Below, piece by piece: positions 12,371-25,700 of a stretch of 64,000 nt of DNA. The translations under genes and the position numbers were made by a program. Under the pieces are notes generated by a model that ran no database searches, was not told where the DNA came from, and saw only the letters and a list, made by a program, of their open reading frames with translations. The DNA comes from Hanleya hanleyi. Lineage: Eukaryota; Mollusca; Polyplacophora; Lepidopleurida; Hanleyidae. Each line of letters begins with the position of its first letter. Within the stretch, counting starts at the first letter, position 1. The DNA lies in assembly GCA_036873755.1 (NCBI GenBank), contig JAVTVY010045542.1, forward strand, positions 124,001-188,000. Direction: 5' to 3'.

Positions 12371-13640
12371 ATTCCTTTTTTTCTGGTGCGCTCGATGTTG
12401 ATTATTAAGCTTGCATGTGATTAAAACTGATATACTATAGGAAGGTTCATTTGGACAAACACACACGTGTCTATCCATGACCTACAAAACATTAACGAAA
12501 TAATAATAAAAGATGAACATTAATTTTCATATAAATCGACATTTAATCATCGTATCATTGCCATACAAGCATGCCGCCATTTTGGCAAGGATCGTCCAAA
12601 GGTAAAATATGAACTCATTTCATCAGTAATTCCTGGTTGAACATTGGGAACCGGGTAAATTATTTGGAGCGATTGGATTCTCAGTTGTGTTGAAACAGCC
12701 AAACCCGCGCAGTGTTGCATAACGGCAGAGTATTCTTGGAATCCTCGGTACACAATCACTATCAAGTTATAAACAATATACAACAGTACATATACGTTAT
12801 AAAACTGGAACCTGGTAGATTCTTGATATACGTGGCGAGAACGTAAACCCATGTGACGTCACACAGAGGCACGTGCCGTATATTTCGGGATTTTTAGATT
12901 GGCTAAATTTCATAAATACCGGCACATATGAATCTGTTCACAATTTCTAATTTGTAGTGTTTCGATAACGATTTAACGGATGCAACAAATCTGAAAAAAA
13001 CAAATATTCTTTTTGTATTTTGGGATACTGGAAAAACAGATTTTTCATTTGCAGTATGTTTTTTTCCGACGAGTTTTCTTCTCCTTTAAACAAGGTAGAA
13101 TTTATTTCTTTTTTTTTAATTGAATTTGACCAGCATGAAAATACGGGATGAACAATGAAAGACTTTTAAATATATGCCATTTATCATTGATTAACAACAT
13201 GCCTTCATGTTGTAGCATTTGGACAAAATTACAGTCGAAGGTCCGAGCCGGTGTAAGGGAAACGGTGGTCCCCAGACATGACTGTCCGCTTGCTATGATT
13301 TAACCCAGTTCGGACATCTTAAAAGTGTCACTTGCCAGCTTGCATATCCGAGTCCGCCTCAGGTAAAGCATAGGAGACCGGAAACTGATCTCTGGGGACA
13401 ACCACTTCTTTCACACCGGTCAAACCTCACTGTCGACACTTTGTCTGAGATTGATATAGGGGAGCCCGGATTGCAACTGTTGATAAGACAATGGTGATAG
13501 CATATCTAAGCCGCAGGAGTTCAAAAATAATGAAGGTTTCATTGGCTAGATGGTTTAATCAAATCACGCGGGTATGAGCGACAAAATGATGCAGTTCCTA
13601 TTTACAACTATACATATTTGCTTGCTGTCCCTTCTGATGT
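12371..13640. other. Gene A downstream region, no gene supported
   Basis: AT-rich. It holds one small inverted-repeat element at about 13243-13427, whose ends read GGTGT.A.GGAAACGGTGGTCCCCAG and its inverse. A 101-residue frame at 12547-12852 has no recognised domain. Confidence 0.45.
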
Positions 13641-13657
13641 GCAATGTTATATTATGT

Positions 13658-13658
13658 T

Positions 13659-13701
<43 letters not shown>

Positions 13702-13704
13702 GAG
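13658..13704. repeat. (GA)n microsatellite
   Basis: A long AG/GA run interrupted by one GGG, just beyond the terminal exon of gene A. Confidence 0.95.
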
Positions 13705-13775
13705 TGATTGAGGTGATCACTCAAGTCCATCCACGCCCATGTAATATTCGTTGGAACGTTGACCAGTCCGGTGGT

Positions 13776-16700
13776 CTAAAACTGGGTGTCCATCAATTCG
13801 ACGAATTCTGGAAAAAAATAAACAATAGCTAATATCAATACCATGCCGATAGGGATAAGAGTTCGATGTACGTTGATTATAGGCTCAAACGACAGATCTG
13901 ATATATAATGAAAGGTCTCATTAAATAGAATAGACACAACGTTGTTCATTAGGCAACACTGCAAGAAAATCCCCATGGAAAAACAGCTGAATTTCGGACC
14001 AGCTACCAGAAATTTTAACCAGTTGCGAGACCTTTTGATCTGCTGCCAGACAGTTTAAGCAGCGGTTAGACCTTTTCTAAAGTTTCCAGACCTTTTGCAA
14101 GATAGACTATCAGAGATATAGTTCATTAAGCTCAGCGCACACAGCGAATAGCTTGTTGTACCAGAAAAAAACGTATTTTTTTTGTGTTTTTGCCTGTTTT
14201 TGACCCTGTTCCCCGCACACAGCGAACATTTCATCTCGAAACAAACCGTCAGCGCCACAAGCAGACGTAGCCTCGGGGTCAATCTTTTGTCACATGGGCG
14301 AGGCTCGCCAGTTGATTGGTTAATAGTTGGAAGATGTGGTCCAAGAAATGTTTGCAGTCACCGCACAAAACATTGTTCCAGGGCAAAACTTGTTCGCAAT
14401 ATCAAACAAGTTGATCTCATGAACATTTGTCGAACAGATGTTTTCTGTTTTTGGGCCACTAGCACAGGAGAGCTCCGAGCAGCTCAGAACTGTTTTGTTC
14501 TAATACAACAAACTCTTCGCTGTATGCGTTGGGCTTTAGCTGCCAGATCTTCTGGCCAGTCACCATACCTTTTAATCAGCTACCAACCTTGTAATCAACT
14601 GCCAGACCTTCTGACCAGTTACCGGACCTTTTGAGCTGTTGCCATATCTTTTAACCAGCTTCCAAGCTTTTATGTCTTAATTCATTAAATTTTGTAGCAG
14701 CGTATTCCCGAATGAGAAAGATGTACCCAAAGTAGCTAACATTTCAGCCAATCGAAATCGGTATCGTCTAACACCAGCTCACCGTTATAGTCAATGTAGC
14801 CGTTTCTGTCCTTATCGGCTATGCGGAATAATTTACGGACGTCGATCTTGACTTGGAGACGCTCTAAGACGTACTCGACGTCCTCCTCACTCAGACGACC
14901 TTCACCTCTCTTGTCGTAGATCCTGAAAGCCTCTTTGTATTCGGATTCGACGTCACGAAGTTTCTGGAACTTAGACACATAACCAATAAACGCCTGGAAA
15001 GTTATTCCTCGACCTGCCGAAAACAAACGACAATGGAAATTGAGGATCGCTACGTTCAATACATCCGCGGGATTCTATGGAAAGAGGCTCAGGTTAAGGA
15101 CTGCGTTCAGACGGGTGCTGATCACGACATGGATTAACGGAAAGAAGGAGGATCCAGTTTTCAACATCAAGTGAAAAATCTCAAATTCCAGGTTTCTCAC
15201 AAGAACACAGTAAAACACAATTTTTACCCTCCATCATCTTCCTTAGGTTGTAAAACACAACTAAAATGCCAAAGTTGGCTTCTTGCCCTGCAAAATGTGT
15301 AGTTGAAATTCAATGGAAAATATCTAGAAAGATGCCTAAACACTTTATTGAGGTTTCACGAGCAGCTAAAACAGCTTGGTAATAACAAATAATGCATAAA
15401 TTACAAAAGTCCAAACACCCATGCAGCTTCGATTTGTAATCACAACCTCCAAAATATCTGAGGTGGTCAGACTGGTCTCTGTCTGAGATGAGGAAATACT
15501 TTAATGTGAGCTATAGGGAAGTTTCATTATCAAGGTATAATGATACATCATTTTCATACCTTTTTAGGTGGCAGAGATCAATGGTACTTTTATCCTGATT
15601 GTTTGGATTATACCTGCAATATAAAATGCAGTCAGACTGGTGGTTGGACTTCGAATATAATTTATGTATGATTTGTTTATACTAAGCCGTCTTAAATGCT
15701 CGTCGGACCTGAATGAAGTGCTTAGGCATCTTTCTATATATTTTGCATTGCATTTTGCAGCATTATATTTAAATACGATGGTGATCTTTTTCATGTTTCA
15801 AACTACATATTTTGTAGGGCAAGAAGCCAACCAGGAAGATAATGGCGAGTAATACTTGTGTTTATTGTATTCTTGTGAGAGATATGGGATTTGAGATTTT
15901 TCACTTTGTGTTGAAAGCTGGACCCTCCAGATAACCCATAAGGCCGGAACTGCGTTACAATGAAGTAGTTTCAACTCCATAAGATTTCACGTGATCATTC
16001 AGACCAATCAGATTTCTGTCCCATAAACGGGGATGGAGCATTCCGAAAATACACGATCCTGTGACAGCAGCGAGAGAGCAAATCTCTGTGGCAAACGCGC
16101 CAAACAGGCTCTAAAATGGAGGTGAAAAATGTCGTTTTTGCTCGATAAATCAGTTTACATAATGAATTCAGCAAAATCCTCTCGAGCAGCACATAGACAT
16201 ATATATCCCCATCAAATCAAACTATTGTCGCACTACTGAAACAACATCGACTGGTTCTCCAGATGGCAAATTAATTTTAGGCCATGGAATAATAGATAGA
16301 TTAATGCGCCTAAAGTTTTGGAGCACTGGAACCAAAGTTATTGAGTAAAAACTTGCGCCACACCCACATCACTCACTCCCTCACTCATTTCTCGCTGAAT
16401 TAAATCGTATAGTTGATTTCAAATCTTGGTTAACCCTTTTATAATAATAGCAATGGTTCTCTCTTTGCATTTAAAATCGTCCGGCCCAATCTTAATAAAT
16501 TAATATCCTATCAATGCTCTCCAATTGTACATGTCGCTGTAGTTATCCCGAGTACACATGGGAATGAATCTTGTTCATGGGAAACGCAACTGTAAACTTC
16601 AGCCAATCAGCAAAACCACATCCTGTCCAATATTGACCATTCAGATCACTTGTTTTATTCGACCATGGCATGCTATTATACGACAAAAGAATTGTATACC

Positions 16701-19700
16701 CTGAAGTGGGCAGAACACGGTTCACTATGCAAGATAGTCAAGGTTTTGCCTTTGATTCAAAAAGAAACCATGTCGTTGTGACGATACTGGTGAAAGGTCC
16801 GTCCACTCACCATCAGTGCTTATACTGTTGATAATCTGTCGCACCTCTTCATCAGTTGGATCCCGTCCAGCTCTCTCCAAGATGGCGCGTAACTCATTGA
16901 CACCAATTACATTATCGACGGCCACGCTTTTGAAGTAGGCGACGAACCCTGGAATGAGAATTAGATTGGAATTGAAATTTAAAGTATTGAAAGGAATAAA
17001 GTTGGCCTCAGGTTTAGTTGCGTGGCTACTCCGACGTCCGTGCTGCACTGAATGACCTAATTTACAATCCCTTCAAGATTAACCTGGAAGTATCTGCTGT
17101 AGAAGCCAGATGCGGTCACTCACGTTCTAACAACTTAGACTTTTTTTTGTAAATGGACCAAAAAGTCGAAAGAGCTAGGTGTCGATAGGAATAAGCTAGG
17201 CGTCGATAGGAAAGAGCGAGAGTTCGATACGAAAGTGCGAGAATGATCTCGCAGTTTCGTGTCGTACTCTACGGTTCAAACAGTTGAATTTGCGAGGTTA
17301 CTCTTGCTCTTTCTATTTTTTGACCCATCGAAAAAATCTAAAGTGCGAGAACGCGAAGAGCCGCATCCGGTTTCCACAGCCTGCCGAATCGGTTCAGGGT
17401 TCTGCGCACTGTTTAATTGCGATTCTGAGTACAACCTCATTGGCGAAGGGGGAAAAATGTCATGGCTTCAATCAGCGTAGGTTTACCTTCGTGGGAACTA
17501 GGCGAATCAGGAAACCAGGATTTCCTGACAAACGGACATTTGTGCCATAAACGTGATGAAACTAACGCTGAGGAGATAATAGGCGGATTATGGGCGAACA
17601 AGAGGCCGCGCAATGCTCCGCACTTTGACCGCTGCCCAATGAGCGTGCGCTAAAGCAACAACAGACTGCTAAACCCAAAGTAAGCAAAGTCACGTTAGTC
17701 TAGCGAGCAGAGAAAAGCATTTCTAGTGACCGTGAACAAAAACACTGCAGTGGATATGGAGTCACGGTACTCCCTTTTTCATCTCGTGCTCTCGTGCCGA
17801 CAATTGCCAATTCATCTTACGTCACGACATAGGCAACTGCATGCGTTTTCATCCGCTCCAAATTTGATCCTCGGCAAGTGAATCAATGTCTTCAGATATC
17901 ATCAGCTTCACTGGAGAGCATGCCATCGTATAATATATTTGATTATCGGGTTGCTCGTATACCATGGACAATGAACCTCGACCTTACCAGTCGTTGAACA
18001 AAGACGACTGTGTTACATTTCAGGATTAAGGAAGGTAACACGTCAACAGGGTTGCAGACACTGGGATTTCAGCAAAGTATACCACTGAAACCATCTTGCG
18101 TAATACGGTCTTTCATAGTGAGTCGACTACGCATGCGCCACCGGAAACGCAACTCACTAAAGACAACAAAAGGGGTTAAAGACGTCGGAGTTTCACCAAA
18201 TGATACCAGGGGACCAGTCATACGCAATACAGCATTATGGTTAGAATGCCAACCTGAAGTGAAACTCACTATCGAAAACTACAGGGGTTGGAGATTCCGG
18301 GATTTCGCCGAAGGAGAACCATGGAACCAGTCATGTTTAATAGGGCGCCCTGTGTCGACTACTCATGTGCAAACGGAAGTGAAACTTCCTTCCGAGAACG
18401 ACAGGGCTCATACACACCAGAGTTTCACAACAGCAGATGCCTATGCCCAGTTATGTGCAAAAGCGCACTCTGGGTTAACTGGACCTGCTTAACCGGAAGT
18501 GAAACTCTCTACCGAGTACACCAGGGGTTGGAGATATCGGGACTTTACCAAAGAAAACCCCTGGATGCAGTCACGTGGAAGATGGCATTGCGAGTCGACT
18601 GCCGATGCATAACCGGAAGTGAAGTGCTCGGTTTTGCTTTTAATTCCTGACAGAATCAGACGTTCATATTTTTAAATCAAGCACATACACAGGTTTGATG
18701 TTTTAGATCCGGACTTGCGTTTGTATATGGCAACATACAAACGGTTGAATGAAAGGTAAGGATTTTGAACTTTGGGGTTCAACCGAGGTACTAGCACGTA
18801 CGAGATAGGCTTACGGCCCAGACAAGTATGTGTAACAGCATGTAAAGGTTGAGCGAAAAGGACAATAAGTGCATTAAAACTTGATAGTACATATCTGGAA
18901 GATACTAAGCATCTTCCATGTAAGTTTCCAAGTTGTCCATCAAACAGTAACCGAGATAAGGTACAGACAAGAAATTAATATCTGGCAGGATAATGGGCCA
19001 TAACTCTGTGAAAAGAAATCGCCGAAACGCGAAACACAACTGACAGTGCATATCTGCAAACTACTAAGCATCTTCCATGCACGTTTCGAAGTTGTCCATC
19101 AAACAACGATCGGCTTATTGTCCGGACAAGAAATTATTAACTAGCATGATAAGGGGCAAGGGACATAAAATCATGGAAGTGCGTAAAACACAGATAGTGC
19201 ATATCTGCAGGGTGCTAATCTTCCATGTTCTATTTTCGACCATATAATGGTACACTTTTCAACTAATATATCAATCGGACAAAAGGAGAGGGAAACTATT
19301 GAGAATGCTTGGATATCTGCAAGACATTGAGCATCTTCCATGTAATTTTCGAAGCTGTCCATCAAATATTAACTGAGAAATGATCCGGACAATAAATTAT
19401 TGACTGACGAGAAAGACATTGCTGACGGACGGACGACCATACGACCAGACGTACATGCATGTCGATTACAAGACCCCCACAGACCGATGGGCTGATGGTT
19501 GAAAACTAGATAACGGGTTATGTGCACGAATTTGCATGAATATTGAGCGTTTAGTTGAACCAGAACAAAAAACATATTACATGTATGGTGTAGGAAAACA
19601 CATACTGCATCTAATGGATGTGTATCAGATATATATACACAAATGACAGGCATATCATAAAGGCGTATTTTTGCCAGTGTATCACTTGTAACCACATGGG

Positions 19701-22700
19701 AAAATGAAAAAATAAAACGCTATACCCTTATGTAGTATACCTCGGGAACATATATGCATTACCTTACACATGTACCCTATATATTGTATAATGAATTAGA
19801 ATATATCGCGATAATGTATCGGGTACCGGTAATGCAATATTCATATCTGAGATATTACAAATGGTATATCCATCGGGCGAAAGGGAGGGGGGATATTGAG
19901 GATGCTAGGATATGTAAGACGATAGCGGCCAATCGCGTTCTCGCTCAGTGAATACAATATAGGTTCATATTGCGTGAACGAAAGAATGCGGGGGAGCGAG
20001 AATGCAAGATTATTCTCGCGTCCTCCTCGCGCGTTCTCGCCTCGTATTCTCCTCCCATGGAAAACGCGAGGAACCGACGGAGCGAGAATGCGAGAATGCG
20101 AGAATCGACAAATTTGGCGCATTCTCGCGTTCTCGCATTCTCGCTCCCTCTTGTGGATAGTTTACAAATACAAAAGCCACCATTCGTGCACGCTCGCCAA
20201 CGTCCGGTTTAATGTTGCGTTGCCTCTCTAATGGTTCGTGCGTGGTGACCAGACACTGGCACAATCATAACCCCCCGAATTTGGTGGAAAGGAGTATTTC
20301 ATTACAAAATTGTTATATAATTAAATAAATATCGAATAAATAATATGAATCCACATAGTTTATTTAAGGCAGATGATACACTTATTTATGCCTACAGTTC
20401 GCGAAGTAATCCCCTGGTTGTGAAGAGGATATTCAAAATGGCTGTGAGTAGTATGTCCACGGGATTTAAAGCCATATTTTGCCGGGGGAGGTAACTCTTG
20501 CATCCGCCAGGGGGCGCTGTTGTGGCGGTGAATACGAGCTTGGTATGTATGAGGGTCTGGTTGAATGGGGCGTGACCTGTGAACATGATAGGACATGTAT
20601 TGACCTGTCTGTGGGGTTTTTCCACAATGTCGGTGACGTCCGTGTCTCTTCGGTCACCTCCCGAAGAGACACGGAGGTCACCGAAGATGTCACGGAGGTC
20701 ACCGAAGAGACACGGAGGTGACCGAAGATGTCACGGAGGTCACCGAAGAGACACGGAGGTGTCCGAAGAGTCACGGAGGTGCCCGAAAAGACACAGACGT
20801 ACCCGAAAAGACACGGAGGTCGCCGAAAAGACACGAATGTCACGGAAAAACGTATAAAAGCGGGAATTTTTAGGGCATTGCTGCAATCATTGGCCTATCT
20901 CACCTGACCGGGACCTGACCAGCCTGAGCCACCCTGACCACAGCAGCTAATACCAGTGTAGCCTCAACACCTACCTGACGAGGAGCGATTTGCCTGAGCC
21001 AGCTTGCCTCACCAGCACCCGTAAGAATTTTTTTTCCCAATCTCCGGCCACTTTCGCTACTACTCGTACTGATGACGTCACATGATATGGACAGTCCTCA
21101 AATCGGGGTCTACATAATGTTTTACATTTATTTTATGGAGCTAGGATACCCCCCTGTATATATAGAGTTTCAATTTTTTTTTTTACTTCTAACCCCCCCC
21201 CCCTTTACATATAGAGTTTTAAAAAATTATTTTACTTCTAACCCTCCCCCCCCAAAAAATAGACTACCAATACCAATTTCCCCTTATTTTTTTATTTATT
21301 TTGAAAAAAATATTTGTTTTATATTTTATATATGTAGGTAGGGACATGTAGGGCTTGTTATATCCCCCCCACGCAATAGACTACCAATACCAATTTCCCT
21401 TATTTTTATTTATTTTGAAAAAAATATTTTTATATATTTTATATATGTAGGTAGGGACATGTAGGGCTTCATGTTAATTTTGTGCAAGGTTAGAAGTCCC
21501 CCTTTCGGGATTAATTGGTTGGCCGTGAAAACGGTCGTGTTTTTTTTAAGAGTAGCCTCTACTCTCCCAACGCCTGTTGGATGTCTTCAGGGAATATGGT
21601 CCCTCTTTTGGCGTCCATCGCGTTCCTGTTGGCCCTCTCGAACATGTCCATTAAGTAGGATTCACTAGCCTCTTGAAGAGTCATGACGGCGGAGCTCTGG
21701 AATCGCAGATCGGTCTTGAAATGTTCGGCAATTTGTTGCACGAGGCGTTGGAATGGGAGCTTCCTTATGAGAAGCTCTGCATTCTTGGTATACTGGCTGA
21801 TTTCCCGTAGGGCAATGGTTCCAGGCTTGTATCTGTGAGGCTTTATCTCTCCATGGGCAATGGCTCCAGGCTTGTATCTGTGAGGCTTTATCTCTCCGGT
21901 GGCTGGGGGGTTCTTCCTGGCAGCGAGCTGTTTTCGGGGAGCTTCCCCTCCGGTGTACCGCCTTGGTATAGGTTTAATGCGTACCATGATGATGAAATCG
22001 GTGTTGTGCAACTCTAGGTCAGAATCTCTGGCTTTTATCTCGTAGGAGCGGACCTCAGCGAAAGCACACCCTTGGGACCCCAAGTCGTAGGCCCGTGTCG
22101 GCCAGACAGACAAAAATGTGTTTCTTGCCGATCTACAAACCAGGTTAATTTTTCCATACACCAGCGTTGATGTGTAAAAAAATAAAAATAAATCAACTTT
22201 GAGAAGTTTTAGTGTAATCCTATAAAATTCTTAGGGCTCACGTATAGAGAACTGTCATTTTTGCCATTTTCCTTTGTCTGAAAGGGCCACTTTCACCTCA
22301 TCATGGTGTTAAAAGCTCGGTAAATTTGAAATAAATTCACCAACATCTCTAAAAAAGCTTTAGGATTTCCCCTAAGAAGGTTCTAATGTGATCCTGAAAA
22401 ATTTACGAAGTTTATGGATGGGGAAGTATGAATTTTTAACTTCCAAACTCGGGGGGTATAATACACGGCTATTTACATGCAGTATATTCACTGCCAACAT
22501 GGTTGGAAATAGGGGGCGGGGGGGTATTTGTTTACATTTACACCGGAATTTACCTCCAATATTTCTCCTTGTGTACAATCCCGCCAGGATATGAAAATCT
22601 ACATATTATCTTGAAGTGTGAAGTTTCCAAATGCAGATATAAGCGGAGAAATTTTTGTTTTCTGACAAAAAGATTGGCACATTCTGTGTATGATGAACCA

Positions 22701-25700
22701 TCAAGCCAATTTTGAGCTGCAGAAAACGACATATTTCACAACTTTCGGCAGATTTTCAGTACCCGTAACTTATGAAACTGAAAATTTTAAGTCATTAGCG
22801 TGTTCCTGCTAACAATGATTTAATGTCAACCATGGATATGTACGGAGATATTTCACATTTTCTTGAACTGATCAGAAATTCACGCTTTACTGCATCATCA
22901 ACACCGTTAGACATTTTGGGCTCACATAAATCCGTTCGCCAGGTACAAATAACGCGTGTAGATATAATTTGAGAGCAGCCAACATGAGTTTGTGTGTGAT
23001 AGAAGGATAGCTTACGTTTATTTCGCCTACATCCATTGAATTTCACACCGAAATTATCGGTTTTGGCCAAGATACAGTCTCATGACATTGCGGTAGAAAC
23101 TGCGCTGTTTATATTTCAGTCATGACGTCATCATTTCGTTCAAATTTACCGGGAACCCCCTTATATGGTTTTAGCAAAATTTACGTAGCCCTGCATCGTA
23201 TTTTATCGTTGGGTTGGCCTGGTTATTTTTCTAGCATTTTTTATCGTGGGATTAGCGCATAATTAAAAAAATAAAATACCGTACCGACATGTATCCACAT
23301 GAGATTTCTCGACTCTCTATACTACAATCCCTCATCAGGACCTTATTGACCGTATAAGTTCATTAATAGTATCTGTGTTCAAGAAAACTGATCGCAGATA
23401 TATTAATGTCGGAAGCCATAAAGCATTCTTTAGCTCGACTACATACAAGAGATATCATTCATGGGATGTTTCTTTGTTTATAGAGTTGCTTGAATTTCTC
23501 ATTAAAAATATCTATGTGAAATTTGGCAGCACAATATATCAGCAGCATATAGGTATTCCAATGGGTACTAATTGTGCACCCCTGTTGGCTGACCTGTATC
23601 TGTTCTCTTATGAATATGACTATATGCTGGCGCTTTCAAAAACCGATCCACTCAAAGTCCGTTCCTTCTCATTCACCAAACGCTATATAGACGATCTTCT
23701 CGCTGTGGATAATCGCTATATAAATGACGCAGTGAAGGATATATATCCACCTTCACTGGATTTGAAGGAAACTACAGATAGCCCTACAGGCACATCTTAT
23801 TTAGATCTCTATCTCTATAAAAGTGAAGCGGGCATTCTCTCTCGTCGACTTTATGACAAAAGAGATGATTACAATTTCGACATCGTAAACTATCCCTTTT
23901 TGGATAGTAATATTCCAGTGGGACCTGCATATGGCGTATACATATCTCGATTAGTAGCATTTGCTAGATCCTGTGTTAAATGTGATGATTTTAACCAACG
24001 TCACAAAACATTGTTGCAGAAACTTATAAAACAGGGCTATTCCACCAAGCGCCTCCACTCAAAGTTTCTCAAATTTGGCGATACATATCGCATGCTGATA
24101 GCAAAATACGAACGTAGCGTGCAAGATCTATGGCGCTACGTTTCGTAACTTGTGTCTAATTCCGCTTAACCCGGGGCTAGGGGCCGTATGAACCCATGTA
24201 CTTCAAGATCCTCATGGTACTCATATGAACAGTCACAATCAAAGCGTGACTGAGATACATCATTCTTTAGATGACGACTTTACAACGAATATTATGGATT
24301 AAGAATACTGATCAGCGATACGGATTTGATATTTTTGGAACATCATGATGTCTTGCCGGCATCATTGAAAACTGTTGACCGCTTCTCTTTTGCAGGAAAC
24401 AAGCTTATGTTTATGTATACTATGATTGTCTTTTTTAATTTGGTGCTAATACTGTTATATGGAATATGAAATAGGTCTTTGGATTATGGACGCGGATATT
24501 CTCTAATGGACGACGGCTGGATTATGAATGACGGACTAGACGCTTGTAATTGGAGATGGAGCATAGTGGGCAAATATTTGACAGAGACGAGACGGAGATG
24601 GAGCACAGTGGGCAAATATTTGACAGACAGGAGACGGAGATGGAGTATAGTGGGCAAATATTTGACAGAGAGGAGACGGAGATGGAGCATAGTGGGCAAA
24701 TATTTGACAGAGAGGAGACGGAGATGGAGCACAGTGGGCAGGACATTCAACTGCAGGATGTACCCTTACCGAAGCCGTATGCGGAGAAATTGAAAGCCCG
24801 CTTCCTGCAATACCTAGGCCAGTTACCCGTGCTCGGCATCAATTCGGGTCGATACGATCTCAACATGGTGAAGGAATTTCTCTACCCTTACTTGGCCCAG
24901 TCCAATACCATCAAGTCCATAATCAAAAAGATCAATAACCACATGGCCCTCACCACCACATCACTCCATTTCCTGGATGTACGCAACTACTTAGCTCCCA
25001 ATTACAGCTACGATCAGTACGGTGATTGGAGGTTTTCAAGGAACCGAGGTTCGACGAGGACCATTTGTTTCGTGTGGTTCATTGTCGGCCGAAGAGTCCA
25101 CCCAATACTGGACCCAACACGGAAGCGGCCAACGATGCTGAAATGGCCCCGAGAAAGCCGCCTTTCTGTAACACCTTTTTCTTTTGTGTTTGAGAAACTC
25201 GCTTCTGGACTAGGGTTCGCAGACCTGTCTCATGCTTGGCCAACTTCGCCTTCTGAGCCGGAGTCAGTGGTACGTTGCCTTTTAAGATATTGAGTCCAAT
25301 CTCACACAGACAGCACACGAGAGCAGGGTCTGCACCGCGTACAATGGTTCGAACCAACTCGGGTGGGGCCGTCTTCAATACACGGAGCGTCGGGCCGTGC
25401 TTCCGTACTCGCGCAGACATCATGTACAACTAATGCTAGAACCCACAACCCTGCCCTTTTTATCTACCTCAGAGAACAGAGACAAAGTTAACCATGATGT
25501 GGTATTAATTCTTTTATTATCCCCATCATCAAACACACACTCCAGGTGGGGGAGCCACTGTGGGTGTGTTTACATTATTTTTGCATGTACACGTGGTGAG
25601 TCTCTCCGGGAAAGATACCGGTGCGTAGTTGAAGGTGATCGGGGTGGCTTGCTTCAGGTCGAAGAGCATATACCCATGCTGAGCGGTTGTCACATCTTTA

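Noticed and set aside
18010..18492. 160-codon frame
   Set aside because: Lies in a degenerate 118-bp tandem repeat, with competing frames in the same segment.
22795..23070. 91-codon minus-strand frame in the Polinton
   Set aside because: No recognised motif and AT-rich surroundings; I could not support it as a gene.
25020..25293. C-terminal extension of the polymerase fragment frame
   Set aside because: Antisense to the core-like gene; the family match ends near 25020.
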